This document shows positions 28,373-37,293 of a stretch of DNA of 64,000 bases, piece after piece; positions within the stretch are counted from its first letter, which is position 1, and each line of letters starts with the position of its first letter. Source of the stretch: JARFQH01 sp963825595 (GTDB lineage: Bacteria > Desulfobacterota > Desulfobacteria > Desulfobacterales > SG8-13); the NCBI GenBank assembly GCA_963825595.1, contig CAWGUE010000022.1, forward strand, positions 1 to 64,000, written 5' to 3'. Both the position numbers and the translations under genes were made by a program. The notes under the pieces were generated by a model. It was not told the DNA's origin. It did no database searches and saw only the letters and a program-made list of their open reading frames with translations.

Positions 28373-28872
28373 TATTAGCCGTAGATGCCGACTATGATGG
28401 TCAAACAGCCGTTGTTGCCGGTGTCGTATTTGAGAAGTGGGATGATGATCGCCCCAGTGGAATATTCACGAGTACCGTTACGAGTTTTGCTGAATATGTG
28501 CCGGGAGAGTTCTATCGACGTGAATTGCCCTGCATTCTCAGGTTGCTGAAAGAGCATAGAATCAGACCTGCTTGTATCGTGGTGGATGGATACGTTTATT
28601 TAGATGGCGTGAGCGAAGCCGGATTGGGCAAGTACCTTTATGAGGCTTTAGGAGGCAACGTCATTGTTGTCGGTGTTGCGAAGAAGCCCTTCAGAAATAT
28701 CTCGAAGGACTTTGCGATGAATCGCGCAAAGAGCGACAAACCTCTTTACGTGACATCTGCAGGTTTAGATACAAGGAAGGCAAAAAAATTGGTGGCGACA
28801 ATGAGTGGCAAATTCAGGGTGCCGGACTTATTGAAAAGAGTTGATCAAGTTTGCCGGGGTAGTGTGCTATGA
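28369..28872 (+). CDS. nfi: Endonuclease V, compact form
   Basis: About 167 residues against ~220 in E. coli. The active-site landmarks are present: the first Asp in LAVDADYDG, the wedge and Glu in YVPGEFYRRELP, the second Asp in CIVVDGYVYLDG, and VVGVAKKPF. The N-terminal helix and C-terminal extension are absent. The family nicks one base 3' of deoxyinosine (or inosine in RNA). An ATG two codons upstream (28363) is an alternative. Coupling to an NTPase gene is notable because both could deal with deaminated purines, but that link is inference. Confidence 0.85.
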   Translation: MILAVDADYDGQTAVVAGVVFEKWDDDRPSGIFTSTVTSFAEYVPGEFYRRELPCILRLLKEHRIRPACIVVDGYVYLDGVSEAGLGKYLYEALGGNVIVVGVAKKPFRNISKDFAMNRAKSDKPLYVTSAGLDTRKAKKLVATMSGKFRVPDLLKRVDQVCRGSVL

Positions 28873-29000
28873 AGGCAAACAAACCCATCCGAACGGATAA
28901 ATGAGTCCGGTGCCGGGTGGATGGCATCGACGGGCCCCCCCTGCGAGCCATTTTGTAATTTCACCCGCATTTCATAAACATTTTGTTATCATCGTCTCAA

Positions 29001-29040
29001 AATCAACCCCCCGGCCAAATGTGGTCGGGGGGTTGATTTA
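29001..29040. terminator. Bidirectional terminator between convergent genes
   Basis: AATCAACCCCCCG and its complement CGGGGGGTTGATT close a short loop (about 13 bp of stem, one mismatch inside), flanked by A/T runs on both sides. It sits between the endonuclease V gene (+) and the ferredoxin gene (-) and would stop both transcripts. Confidence 0.85.
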
Positions 29041-29071
29041 TGATGAAGTTTGTCATGCCACGAATTGTTTC

Positions 29072-29269
29072 TTAGTCTTCTTCCCAAGATATACATTCAA
29101 CAGGGCAGGATTCCATCGCTTCTTCAATGCAATCTTCAGGGCCTCCTTCCGGCATTATCACTTCAGCCTTTTCCTCATCTTCGTTAAAGGCAAACACCTC
29201 TGGGCACAATTCAACGCACGTTTCACATCCCGTACATTCTTCAGTGTCTATTACGACTCGTCTGGCCAT
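29072..29269 (-). CDS. [4Fe-4S] ferredoxin
   Basis: 65 residues. The cluster ligands are CTGCETCVELCP (CxxCxxC...CP) and the C-terminal CPVECISW. The short, very acidic chain (DEEKAEVIMPEGGPEDCIEEAMES) is typical of Desulfovibrio-type ferredoxins. The second cluster motif is degenerate (C...C), so one 4Fe-4S cluster is expected, with a possible disulfide as in ferredoxin II. ATG 29269 is chosen because AAGGAGAT lies just upstream. It is a general low-potential electron carrier in the cytoplasm. Confidence 0.92.
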   Translation of the reverse strand: MARRVVIDTEECTGCETCVELCPEVFAFNEDEEKAEVIMPEGGPEDCIEEAMESCPVECISWEED

Positions 29270-29457
29270 TTTAAGATCTCCTTTACTTCCGTTTGTGAGA
29301 TAAGAGTCACGTATGTGTACATGACAGTTCATAGATAGCGGGTCCGCGTCTGGTTCGTTGAAAGATTGTATGACAAAAGGATACTAACATTGACCGGACT
29401 CTTCAGTTTGAGTTCGCACGCTTAAGATCATAGTCGGCCGTACCATTTTTCGGCACA

Positions 29458-29922
29458 TCAACGGTTGATGACGTTGAGCATCTCCGGCACGGTGTCCTTG
29501 GGACTGATTTTATACCGGACTGCGGCAATCTTTCCATTTTCATCGACCAGAAACGAGGATCGTACGATGCCCATGTAAGTTTTGCCGTACATTTGTTTTT
29601 CGGCCCACACACCGTAAGCTTCTGCAATCTGATGTTCGGAATCGCTGAGCAACGGAAAACCGAGCTGGTATTTGTCATCGAAGTTTTTCTGCTGTCGGGG
29701 AGTGTCCGGGCTGATGCCGACGGCGGCCACACCAAGGCGCTCCAGTTCGGGCAGTGCGTCCCGCACCGCTTGGGCCTGGGTGGTTCAGCCGGAGGTGTTC
29801 GCTTTTGGGTAAAAATAGACAAGTAGTTTGCGGTCTTTGAAATCCGTTAACTTCACTGTGTTGCCGTTCTGGTCCTGAGCCTCGATGACCGGGGCTCGAT
29901 CACCTGCTTTCAACTTTGCCAT
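29458..29922 (-). CDS. bcp: Probable selenocysteine peroxiredoxin (BCP/PrxQ type)
   Basis: 154 residues if the TGA at 29787-29785 is read as selenocysteine. Upstream of it MAKLKAGDRAPVIEAQDQNG and LLVYFYPKANTSG, and downstream TTQAQAVRD, VGISPDTPRQQKNF, DKYQLGFPLLSD and SSFLVDENGKI, form one continuous BCP peroxiredoxin in a single frame. The TGA falls exactly where the family has its peroxidatic Cys (PGCTT), residue 46. No Cys exists elsewhere in the chain, so Sec would be the only redox residue and a resolving thiol must come from another molecule. A hairpin follows the TGA. TAGGAG precedes the ATG inside the end of the MFS gene. Confidence 0.85.
29752..29768 (-). promoter_or_regulatory. 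Candidate bacterial SECIS hairpin
   Basis: On the coding strand, 16 bases after the TGA, CGGTGC pairs with GCACTG around the loop GGGAC (six pairs, one G-U). The apical loop starts 22 bases after the TGA and has G at its first positions, within the published limits for SelB-binding bacterial SECIS elements. Pairing was judged by eye. Confidence 0.6.
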
Positions 29923-31228
29923 CTATAATCTCCTATTTTTTCTTAGTATCCCTGCGACACTCGAATAATGACCGGCCGATCGGTTCAGTTGTGCCTGCCG
30001 GGCCCATTGGCTATCCCGGTGGGCAATTTCAACGGATTGTTTCTCTCCTGATCCCATTCTCACGATCAAAATGCCGATGGTGACCACCAAAAGAATGGAG
30101 ACACAGCCCAGGGCCGGGTAGACCCATGTGATCGCATAGCCTCTCTCGATGGCCTGAACCCCTTTGACGGCGATTGCACCCATTCCGAAGGTGAGTACAA
30201 ATTTCATACCGAAGGCCGAGTGGCGCCAGCGCGGCGGTGTCAAACGCGAGACCAGGGTATTTTCGATGGGCTGCATACCGAGCAGAAAGAAGAAATAGAT
30301 CAACGCCACCATGACCAGCGGCAGATTGAATGTCTGGGCCATGGCAAAGGCTGCCGGTATGGTGATAAGATGAAATATCAGGTAGCTGTGCGGCAACGAG
30401 AAACGTTCGGCAACCCGGCCGCCCATGTATTGGCCCAGCATACCGACCAGAAATATGGCCGAGGTAATGGAGGTGGCCACGAGGTTGCCCGAGGCACCGG
30501 TTGGAAGGTGCTGGGTGAGCCACTCGAAAATCCCCTGGTTTCGCAGCTCGAAGTAGGCCGGCAGAATCACGGTAGAGCCCCGATAGACGATACCCCCCAG
30601 CATCATGGCCACTAGGCAAAATGACAAAGCCTTTGCTGCCGTTTGGGTCCGCAGCCTTGGCTGGGACGTTCGTGCCAATGGGCAGGGGCAGCAGCATCAT
30701 GACGATCAGGCCGAGCAGGTTAATGCCGCCCAACACCAGGTAAGCGGCTCGTGATCCCCAAACCCATGTGACCATACCGGCCACCAGCGGTGCGGTGGCC
30801 AGCCCCAGGTTGCCGAACATGCCGTTGATGCCCATTCCGTAACTGATGCGTGTAATTTGCTTGGAGATCAGCCCCAGACCAGCCGGATGATAGATCCCTG
30901 AAAAAAGGCCGATACCGGCCAGCGCCAGGGCCAAGTAGCCGGGCGTATCGATCCAGCCTGCCGCGGCCAAACCGCAGAGTCCGGCCCCGCCGTAATAGAC
31001 CGCCATCAAGGGTTTGGCCCCGAAGCGGTCGGCCGCCAATCCCCAGGGCAGGGCGGTGATGCCGAAGAGCAGGTACATCCAGAAAGAGATACCCAGCACC
31101 TCCGCCAAAGGCAGATTCAGGCCCGTGGCCAATGGCAGCATCACCGCCGGAAATACCAGCATGTTGAAGTGGCTGAGAAAGTGTCCAAAACAGGTGGTGA
31201 TCAGGACATTGCGTTCATTAGGGGTCAT
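29923..31228 (-). pseudogene. MFS transporter, one frameshift
   Basis: About 434 residues over two frames. The first (ATG 31228 behind GAGGAA) gives MTPNERNVLITTCFGHFLSHFNM and six helices, with GLAADRFGAKPL as the MFS loop 2-3 motif. At about 30640 the frame shifts and resumes at AKALSFCLVAMMLGGIVYRGSTVILPAYFE with six more helices, including the second-half GGRVAERFSLP loop. The layout resembles the FSR (fosmidomycin resistance) branch. The stop abuts the peroxiredoxin ATG with no gap, so the two genes form an operon. Confidence 0.8.
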
Positions 31229-31369
31229 TGGGATTCCTCGGAGGATATTGAAGTGCTCAATCAATTCGGGTCGCATGGGGTCAGCAATCTGTCCCGCTTG
31301 TTTCACTATTTCGTCAGTTTCCTTTAACAGACTTTAGACCAATGCGCCACTTTCCCGGCTCGAATCAGT

Positions 31370-31720
31370 TCATTTCGGCCGCACCGATTCCACATTGACA
31401 AGCGTATTCCCCTCGAATCGCAAGACATAAAGGCCGTCTGTCTTATAGAGCCATTCTTCGATATAGAGAAAAACGCGGCTACCCCGATCTCTAAACCGGC
31501 TGTTACGGCGATCGTATATGCTGCCGGAATCTCTGAACTCAACTTCTCCGACAAGTTCTCGCGAGAGCGGCTCACCGCAGCTTCGAAACACCTCATACTT
31601 CAAGTAGCCCGGCGAAACCAGATCTCCCCCGCATCGAATGCCCATACCCGAGGATAGCGCCGGATCAGCGCCTATAATCGATATCAACAGATAAATACCG
31701 ATCATTATAATTTTATTCAT
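31370..31720 (-). CDS. DUF2845 exported protein
   Basis: 116 residues with a signal peptide (MNKIIMIGIYLLISIIGADPALSS). The mature part matches DUF2845: MGIRCGGDLVSPGYLKYEVFRSCGEPLSRE with a pair of Cys likely joined as a disulfide, then EEWLYKTDGLYVLRFEGNTLVNVESV. The family is small, periplasmic and of unknown function. Its beta-strand pattern resembles the BamE/SmpA fold of outer-membrane assembly lipoproteins, which is a structural guess only. Confidence 0.8.
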   Translation of the reverse strand: MNKIIMIGIYLLISIIGADPALSSGMGIRCGGDLVSPGYLKYEVFRSCGEPLSRELVGEVEFRDSGSIYDRRNSRFRDRGSRVFLYIEEWLYKTDGLYVLRFEGNTLVNVESVRPK

Positions 31721-31853
31721 ATTCTCAGGCCTCCCTCACGCAACTATGACTGCGGCTCGGAAGCCGAACGGGTCATGATAATGCATACGATGTGGTTTTT
31801 ATAGCCGTGTTTTCGAGGAGAAATCTCCTTTTACAGCAGAACGGGAGAATTTT

Positions 31854-33845
31854 TCAACGCTTCAATGCCATCAGGCGGTTAAAGATGCCTTTGACGGTCG
31901 GAGTAAGTCGAGAGCGGTTGTACGCGTCGCCACATTGGCGGATAGCCTCGGCTGCCGTCGGATACGGGTGGATGACATTGGCCAGCTTGCCGAGCCCCAT
32001 TCCGCTTTGCATCGCCACCGTGATTTCGCTGATCATATCGCCGGCGTGGCTGCCGACAATTGTTGCCCCCATGATTTGGTCGGTGCCCTTCTTTACGTGA
32101 ATCTTCACAAATCCCACCGTCTCGCCGTCGACAATGCCCCGGTCGACATCGGAGAATTCACGCGTAAATGTCGCATATTCCATGTTTTGCTCTTCAAGAT
32201 CTTTCTCGTAGAGCCCCACATGGGCAACCTCGGGGTCGGCGTACGTTGCCCACGGAACAAGGAGGTTGGAGAATTTGTCGCGGCCGAAGAACAGGGCGTT
32301 GCGAATCACCATGCGTGCCATGAAGTCGGCCATGTGCGTGAACTGGTACCTGGTTGCAACGTCCCCCACGGCGTAGACATCCGGGTTGGTGGTTTGCAGC
32401 TTGTCGTTGACCTCGATGCCCATGCGCTCGTCGTATGACACGCCGGCAGCCCCGAGGCCAAGGCCACTGACCGCTGGTTTGCGTCCCGTGGCAACCAACA
32501 ACGCATCAAATTCCAGCGAGCGTTCTATCCCTTGGCCGTCTTCAAGTAGAACCTTTATTGGCGGTTCCCCGCCGCGGCTCTCCACGCCTTTATATTTGGT
32601 GTGAAACGCGAAGGTGACCCCGTCGCGCCGCAGCGACGCTTCGACGATTCTGGCCGCGTCCGGATCTTCTTTTTCCAGGATTTTGCCGCTGCGCGAGAAG
32701 ACCGTCACCTGCGAGCCGAAACGCTGGAACGCCTGGGCAAGCTCCACACCGATGGGGCCCGCTCCGATGACGCCGAGACGGGCGGGCAACTCCGTCAGGT
32801 TGAAAACCGTGGCGTTGGTGAGATACGGCACGCCTTGCAGCCCCGGAATGTCCGGGATGGCCGCCGTGCCGCCGGTGGCCACCACCGCTTTGGCATATGT
32901 GAGTGTCTTGCCGTTGACTTCGATGCTGTTTTTTCCGGTAAATTGGCCTTTTCCGATAAAAACGTCCACGCCAAGCTTCTCGGTGAAGCGTTTGGCCGAG
33001 TCGTTTGGCGCAATGCTTGCGCGAAGCCGACGCATGCGTTCCATGATGAAGCCGAAATCGACCGAGACTTCGCCGCTGACCTTGACACCGAATGCGGCGG
33101 CATCGCGCACGGCCGCAGCGGCCTTGGCGCACCGCAGTAATGCTTTCGACGGCACACAGCCCACGTTGAGGCAGTCGCCACCGAGTAGGTGTGACTCGAT
33201 GAGCGCCACCCGCGCACCGACCCCGGCAGCGCCCGCGGCTGACACCAAACCGCCGGAACCGGCACCGATCACCACCAGGTTGTAGGTGGGCTTGGGCGTC
33301 GGATCTACCCACGCCTTGGGATGCACGTTGTCGAGCAGGCCGATGTTGTGCTCGTCGAGTGGTGATATGCCGCACGCCTCGAGATCGACCTGCACAAACC
33401 TGGCCAGGTCCGGGTCGGGTTCCGGAATGCTGGCTTGGAGTGTGAAGGCCCGGTCTTCCGCCGACGTGAGGGGCGCAATGAAATCCGCCCAGCTCACAGT
33501 ACGGCCATCGGTTTCGCGGGCCGCCATGCCGTGATCTTCATCTGAGATAAAGCGGTAGAACAAGTTCTTGTTCTCGAACGGGTGGGCATCCACGACATGG
33601 TGGAACACTCCGGCATTCAGCATCATGTTGCCGATGCGAATGGCGTCCTCATCATCGCCGGCAATACCCTCCGCCACCATCTTACGGACCGCTTCGTTAC
33701 CGACAAAACACTTCGGGTAGGTCTTCGGTAGGATGCCATATTTGCGATCCCGGATATCGACGACCGCCTTCATGCGTGCGGCCAACGCTTCGAGATTGTC
33801 GGCGTCAAAGGTTGCCCGCGTGTCGTTTGACACCTCATTTTTCAT
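31854..33845 (-). CDS. DEP-domain fusion to a pyridine-nucleotide disulfide oxidoreductase
   Basis: 663 residues. Residues ~25-105 form a DEP-like domain (VVDIRDRKYGILPKTYPKCFVGNEAV ... VFHHVVDAHPFENKNLFYRF). A linker to ~185 leads to a complete class I disulfide reductase: FAD site VIGAGSGGLVSAAG, redox pair C225/C230 in GGDCLNVGCVPSK, NAD(P) site GVIGAGPIGVELAQAF, and DVYAVGDVA. The end HPYPTAAEAIRQCGD supplies the dimer-interface His. It resembles mercuric reductases, but the C-terminal vicinal Cys pair of MerA is absent, so Hg(II) is unlikely to be its substrate. The DEP domain could mediate membrane or protein docking. Confidence 0.85.
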   Translation of the reverse strand: MKNEVSNDTRATFDADNLEALAARMKAVVDIRDRKYGILPKTYPKCFVGNEAVRKMVAEGIAGDDEDAIRIGNMMLNAGVFHHVVDAHPFENKNLFYRFISDEDHGMAARETDGRTVSWADFIAPLTSAEDRAFTLQASIPEPDPDLARFVQVDLEACGISPLDEHNIGLLDNVHPKAWVDPTPKPTYNLVVIGAGSGGLVSAAGAAGVGARVALIESHLLGGDCLNVGCVPSKALLRCAKAAAAVRDAAAFGVKVSGEVSVDFGFIMERMRRLRASIAPNDSAKRFTEKLGVDVFIGKGQFTGKNSIEVNGKTLTYAKAVVATGGTAAIPDIPGLQGVPYLTNATVFNLTELPARLGVIGAGPIGVELAQAFQRFGSQVTVFSRSGKILEKEDPDAARIVEASLRRDGVTFAFHTKYKGVESRGGEPPIKVLLEDGQGIERSLEFDALLVATGRKPAVSGLGLGAAGVSYDERMGIEVNDKLQTTNPDVYAVGDVATRYQFTHMADFMARMVIRNALFFGRDKFSNLLVPWATYADPEVAHVGLYEKDLEEQNMEYATFTREFSDVDRGIVDGETVGFVKIHVKKGTDQIMGATIVGSHAGDMISEITVAMQSGMGLGKLANVIHPYPTAAEAIRQCGDAYNRSRLTPTVKGIFNRLMALKR

Positions 33846-34102
33846 GGTGTGCTCCCTCTTTATGGTGGTGGGTCAGGGCTCTGATGACTGTTGAATGGGC
33901 TCGACCTGTTTTGGGGAAAATGAAGCCGACTAACGTTGCGATTGGAAAAATGATGATAGCCCCTGCGGTCGGTCGCAGCGGTAAGGTCCCTCCGCGAAGG
34001 ATTGAAAACCCAAATCAAAAAAAAATCACTTATTGGGGGTAACCATCGCCTTGCACCCTGTCAAGCGATCAAGGGCTGGTCAAACCTGTTTGGGTGTTCT
34101 TG

Positions 34103-34357
34103 TCATGCGGATAGATGAACGCACCTGGGGTCAATATTTATGAGAATTTTATATCCGATGCTGAACGTCCTGTTTTCATGGATACCGGCGTTGGAATAGT
34201 GGCCCTTGCCGAGGCCGATGGAAAGATACTGGGGTGTTCCGTGGTTCAAAATCCCTACGTGTGCAACGGTCAAAAAATTCGGTTTGCCGTTTACCGTCGC
34301 CCCCACCAATGTGGTGGGCATTGGATAAAGCGCATTCACAGCACCGATAGGTTTCAT
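34103..34357 (-). pseudogene. Flavin reductase-like protein, truncated
   Basis: The N-terminal 67 residues are a good flavin reductase domain protein start (KPIGAVNALYPMPTTLVGATVNGKPNFLTVAHVGILNHGTPQYLSIGL ... HYSNAGIHENRTFSI), with the FMN-contact region. The chain then runs into unrelated residues and stops at 85, less than half the family's ~190. The missing part is not found in 33846-34100. GGAGGGAAAA precedes the ATG. A non-functional relic is likely. Confidence 0.7.
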
Positions 34358-34463
34358 GCAGTTTTCCCTCCTTTTTTCCGGCCTTGTGATGTGGGCCTTT
34401 CATTGCCGGATAACTAACCGTTGTTCAGACTGGTCATGGCGACCGTAATGCTAAACGGGCTTG

Positions 34464-35147
34464 TTAAACCAGGACGATATCCCGGGATTTTGCGCCGCAG
34501 GTGAACAGCATGTCGAGAACAGAGAGGTTGGCGATGAAATTTCCCCACAATTGGGGATAAACATAGTCAGGCTTTTTAAAGGCAATCAATTCGAGACCCT
34601 CCTTCGCAAATTTAGCATGATCATAGTAGGGCAATGCAGAAGACTGGACTAAAAATTTGGCCGCACCTAAAGATTTGCATATATCGATAATCAGGGGTGT
34701 TCCTTTTCCGAATACGCCCAATTCCGACATCAGTACAACTTGAGTTCCGATTTCGAGATACCCTAAAACATAATTGATGATCTCCATATTCAAGTCCACA
34801 AGATGCTCATAGCCCACCGACATTACCCGTTCCATTAATCCCACATGATCCAGCAGATAAGGGGCATTGGCATAGGCACATTGAAGGCTGCGCGCATGCT
34901 TTTTCTTCCATAATCCGTCATGGCGAATTCTGACGTCACTGATATTTTGCAATCCCAGCCCCTTTTTCAGCACCGGGATGGTCATCCACAGGGTACCCTG
35001 GTCGTTTTTGAATCTGTTGCGGTTGATCCAGGTTGTTTTGAGCGGGAACTGCACATCATCCAGGATGACAAAATAGTCCGAAAGATGCGCTTTGTAGAAG
35101 AAACCGGGATAAGGCGCAAAATATGGTTGGTTTGTCGATACGATCAT
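34464..35147 (-). CDS. WbqC-family protein
   Basis: 227 residues. VSTNQPYFAPYPGFFYKAHLSDYFVILDDVQFPLKTTWINRNRFKN is the classical WbqC opening, and the rest (KHARSLQCAYANAPYL, VLMSELGVFGKGTPLIIDICKSLGA, KFLVQSSALPYYD) also fits. WbqC proteins are found with O-antigen and other glycan gene clusters and are thought to modify or transfer sugars. No polysaccharide genes lie nearby, so this copy is isolated. Confidence 0.88.
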   Translation of the reverse strand: MIVSTNQPYFAPYPGFFYKAHLSDYFVILDDVQFPLKTTWINRNRFKNDQGTLWMTIPVLKKGLGLQNISDVRIRHDGLWKKKHARSLQCAYANAPYLLDHVGLMERVMSVGYEHLVDLNMEIINYVLGYLEIGTQVVLMSELGVFGKGTPLIIDICKSLGAAKFLVQSSALPYYDHAKFAKEGLELIAFKKPDYVYPQLWGNFIANLSVLDMLFTCGAKSRDIVLV

Positions 35148-35215
35148 TCTAATATAAAAATCTCGATTATGAATCGTAAATAGACGTGGTCGCTATCATT
35201 TGACATTGAGGCACC

Positions 35216-35692
35216 TTAACGATTTCTTTTGCCGGCCTTATTCAGTAGATTGGTGATCCCGAATTTTCTTTTAAATATACTATCGAGCAGCTTTGTCGAT
35301 AATAATGTTCCCATCAATGGCAATATCCTGCTCTTATTTCCCAGTCGAAGAATATCCGGTGGATTATCCAGCATAAGGGCTGCGACAAACTTTTTCGCAA
35401 ATTCTTCTACGGGTGTCGCATTTACCTGTGATAATTGTGCCCTGGCAAAGATTGATTCTTCAATCGACCGGTACCATGAACTCGGCTTGAGAATGCGTGC
35501 AATTCGTTTGATTTGGTCAGTATACGTGACGTCGAGACCGTATGGTGTTATACCTTTTTTCTGCAAGTCTCCAAGCGAATCGACATTTCGAGCTGTCGCA
35601 ATGACACGAAACCCACGCCGGTGGTACTCAATTGAAAGCGCTCTCCCAATGCCGGATGAGCAGCCTGTGATAAAAACAACCTTATGTTCCAT
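35216..35692 (-). pseudogene. Short-chain dehydrogenase with internal deletion
   Basis: 158 residues in one frame. The first ~62 are the Rossmann start of an SDR (VVFITGCSSGIGRALSIEYHRRGFRVIATARN ... YGLDVT). The last ~95 are an SDR C-terminus (SWYRSIEESIFARAQLSQ ... PVEEFAKKFVAALMLDNPPDILRLGNKS). The middle ~110 residues, holding the NNAG segment, catalytic Ser and YxxxK, are gone, joined cleanly at about 35500. The result cannot be catalytic. Reading frame is preserved, so a stable remnant protein may still be made. Confidence 0.8.
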
Positions 35693-35735
35693 ATTCCCTT
35701 TTGAAAAGAATCACAAAATTGTCTCATGCTTTACT

Positions 35736-36563
35736 TCAGCCAATTAAACTGCCTGAATCTGACTGCGGCTTGAAGTATATCCACGGATGATCCCGGCTGG
35801 ATCTTATGTAACCGAAACCGTTGGGGAGCTTTTCGTGAGAACCGGTGATCAGTATCCCGCCGGGCGTTATAACCCGGAGGATCGCTTCCAGTGATCTCTC
35901 CTTTTCAGGGGGCCTGTAATAAGTCAGCAGGCTATTCCTTAAAAAGATTAAAGTGAATCGGGAGTCGGGAGGCGCCTGGTTGACGATGTCGTGCCGATCA
36001 AACCTGATCCCCTGTTTGAGAAAAGGATTCAAGATATAGCGTTTTTTGCCGGGCACCTTGTCGAAGTATCCCTCGATGAATTGCTGCGGCAGCTCCTTGA
36101 GGCTCGATATTCCGTAGACCCCGTTCCGGGCCATTTCGATATAGGCCGGATTGATGTCGGTTGCCCATAACTCGAGTTCTGGGAGATTGGGGTGCACCCG
36201 GAGCAAATGGTTCCATACCATCTTGAAACTATAAGCTTCCTCGCCCCTGGCGCAGCCACATGACCAGACCCTGAAGACGCCTTCACTCGTCGAAAGCGTT
36301 TGCGGAAGGATCTGGTTTTCGAGCAGATCCCAGAGACGTTTGTCGCGGAAAAAGCGGCTGATCGATACGGTTAGGTGCAGCCGACATTCGTTCTCGATCA
36401 CAGGCGCTTGAGATAGGACAGTGATATACGAGTCGACGTTTATGCAACTCAGCTGCTGCATGTGTCGTGAAAGCCGCTTTTTGACCCCTTTTCTGACCTT
36501 GCGGTAACCTTTGCGTGAGAGGTTGAAATGATCGAGGATTTTATGGAAAGACTCGTCGTCCAT
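35736..36563 (-). CDS. CheR-type methyltransferase
   Basis: 275 residues. An N-terminal helical domain (CheR_N) with basic residues (KGYRKVRKGVKKRLSRHMQQL) precedes the SAM domain: FRDKRLWDLLENQILP, VWSCGCARGEEAYSFKM (SAM glycine loop), LELWATDINPAYIEMARNGVY and LIFLRNSLLTYY. CheR methylates glutamates of chemoreceptors, but no chemotaxis gene is near. Similar orphan CheR proteins methylate other targets or work with PAS-kinases. It lies 43 bases from the broken SDR on the same strand. Confidence 0.85.
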   Translation of the reverse strand: MDDESFHKILDHFNLSRKGYRKVRKGVKKRLSRHMQQLSCINVDSYITVLSQAPVIENECRLHLTVSISRFFRDKRLWDLLENQILPQTLSTSEGVFRVWSCGCARGEEAYSFKMVWNHLLRVHPNLPELELWATDINPAYIEMARNGVYGISSLKELPQQFIEGYFDKVPGKKRYILNPFLKQGIRFDRHDIVNQAPPDSRFTLIFLRNSLLTYYRPPEKERSLEAILRVITPGGILITGSHEKLPNGFGYIRSSRDHPWIYFKPQSDSGSLIG

Positions 36564-36884
36564 CGTTTCACGCTGGGCAGGGCGGGATGGGCCCGACGAA
36601 GCATATAAAAAGCATCAGGCGCGACTATCAAGCTGCGTTATCGGGTGAAATCGCTCGACAACGATGTACCCGCAGAGACAGTGGATGTCAGCTATATCGG
36701 GGGGATAAGAAAACGGCGGGCACGGAAATGCGGCGCAGATCGGGCAGTGGCTGTGATGTTTACATCGCTCAGCTGCGCGATTTCACAATGACGCGGTCAC
36801 ATTCTCAACCGGCGTCAGGTATTTCATGGCGTCGGTGACCGGTCAGTAGGATTCGGGGAAGAAGGGACGGCGGTAATCTATGGC
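36564..36884. other. Intergenic region, nothing recognised
   Basis: No coding stretch of family character and no RNA gene was seen. It separates the start of cheR from the decayed gene at 36885, both on the minus strand. Confidence 0.4.
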
Positions 36885-37293
36885 TCAATAAACTGACTGT
36901 AGAGTTTCTGCCGGCTCAGTCGCTCCGGTGAAGGTGTACGCTCCTCGGGATAAGCTGATTTCAAGCTTTCGATATCTTTTGGTTCCGGGGATTCAAAACG
37001 GAATTGCGGATTCTAACGTTGATGCTCGGGAGCCGTGAAATCGATGACAGTGCGGCCGTCCGGAGCAATGACGCCAGCTTCGCCAGTCCCTCATGGCCGC
37101 CTTTGACCTCGAACACGACCTCGACATCCCTGTCCGTGGCATTGTGTTCGAAGTGGACTCCGCGACGGCAAAAGGTGCGGCGGGATCGGATGGTTTGTCG
37201 GTCGCCACCACAAGGCCATGAAAACCAAAAGCACACTCAGCCTGCCAGAATCGGTATTTGTTTTCGAATACAGGAGAGAATTCTCATCATTGC
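36885..37293 (-). pseudogene. Decayed exported protein of unknown function
   Basis: Several frames must be joined. ATG 37293 region, then GVHFEHNATDRDVEVVFEVKGGHEGLAKL, a shift to GVIAPDGRTVIDFTAPEHQ, another to QFRFESPEPKDIESLKSAYPE, and another to GAYTFTGATEPAETLQSVY with a stop at 36885. Joined, about 130 residues with a likely signal peptide. The pieces follow one another in order, showing one gene broken by at least three or four indels. No named family. Confidence 0.55.

Noticed and set aside
29785..29787. TGA as an ordinary nonsense mutation in the peroxiredoxin
   Set aside because: The position is exactly the catalytic Cys, both sides stay in frame, and a suitable hairpin follows. 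Recoding is the simpler reading.
31854..33845. Mercuric reductase (merA)
   Set aside because: The C-terminal vicinal Cys pair and N-terminal heavy-metal domain of MerA are absent, and no mer genes are nearby.
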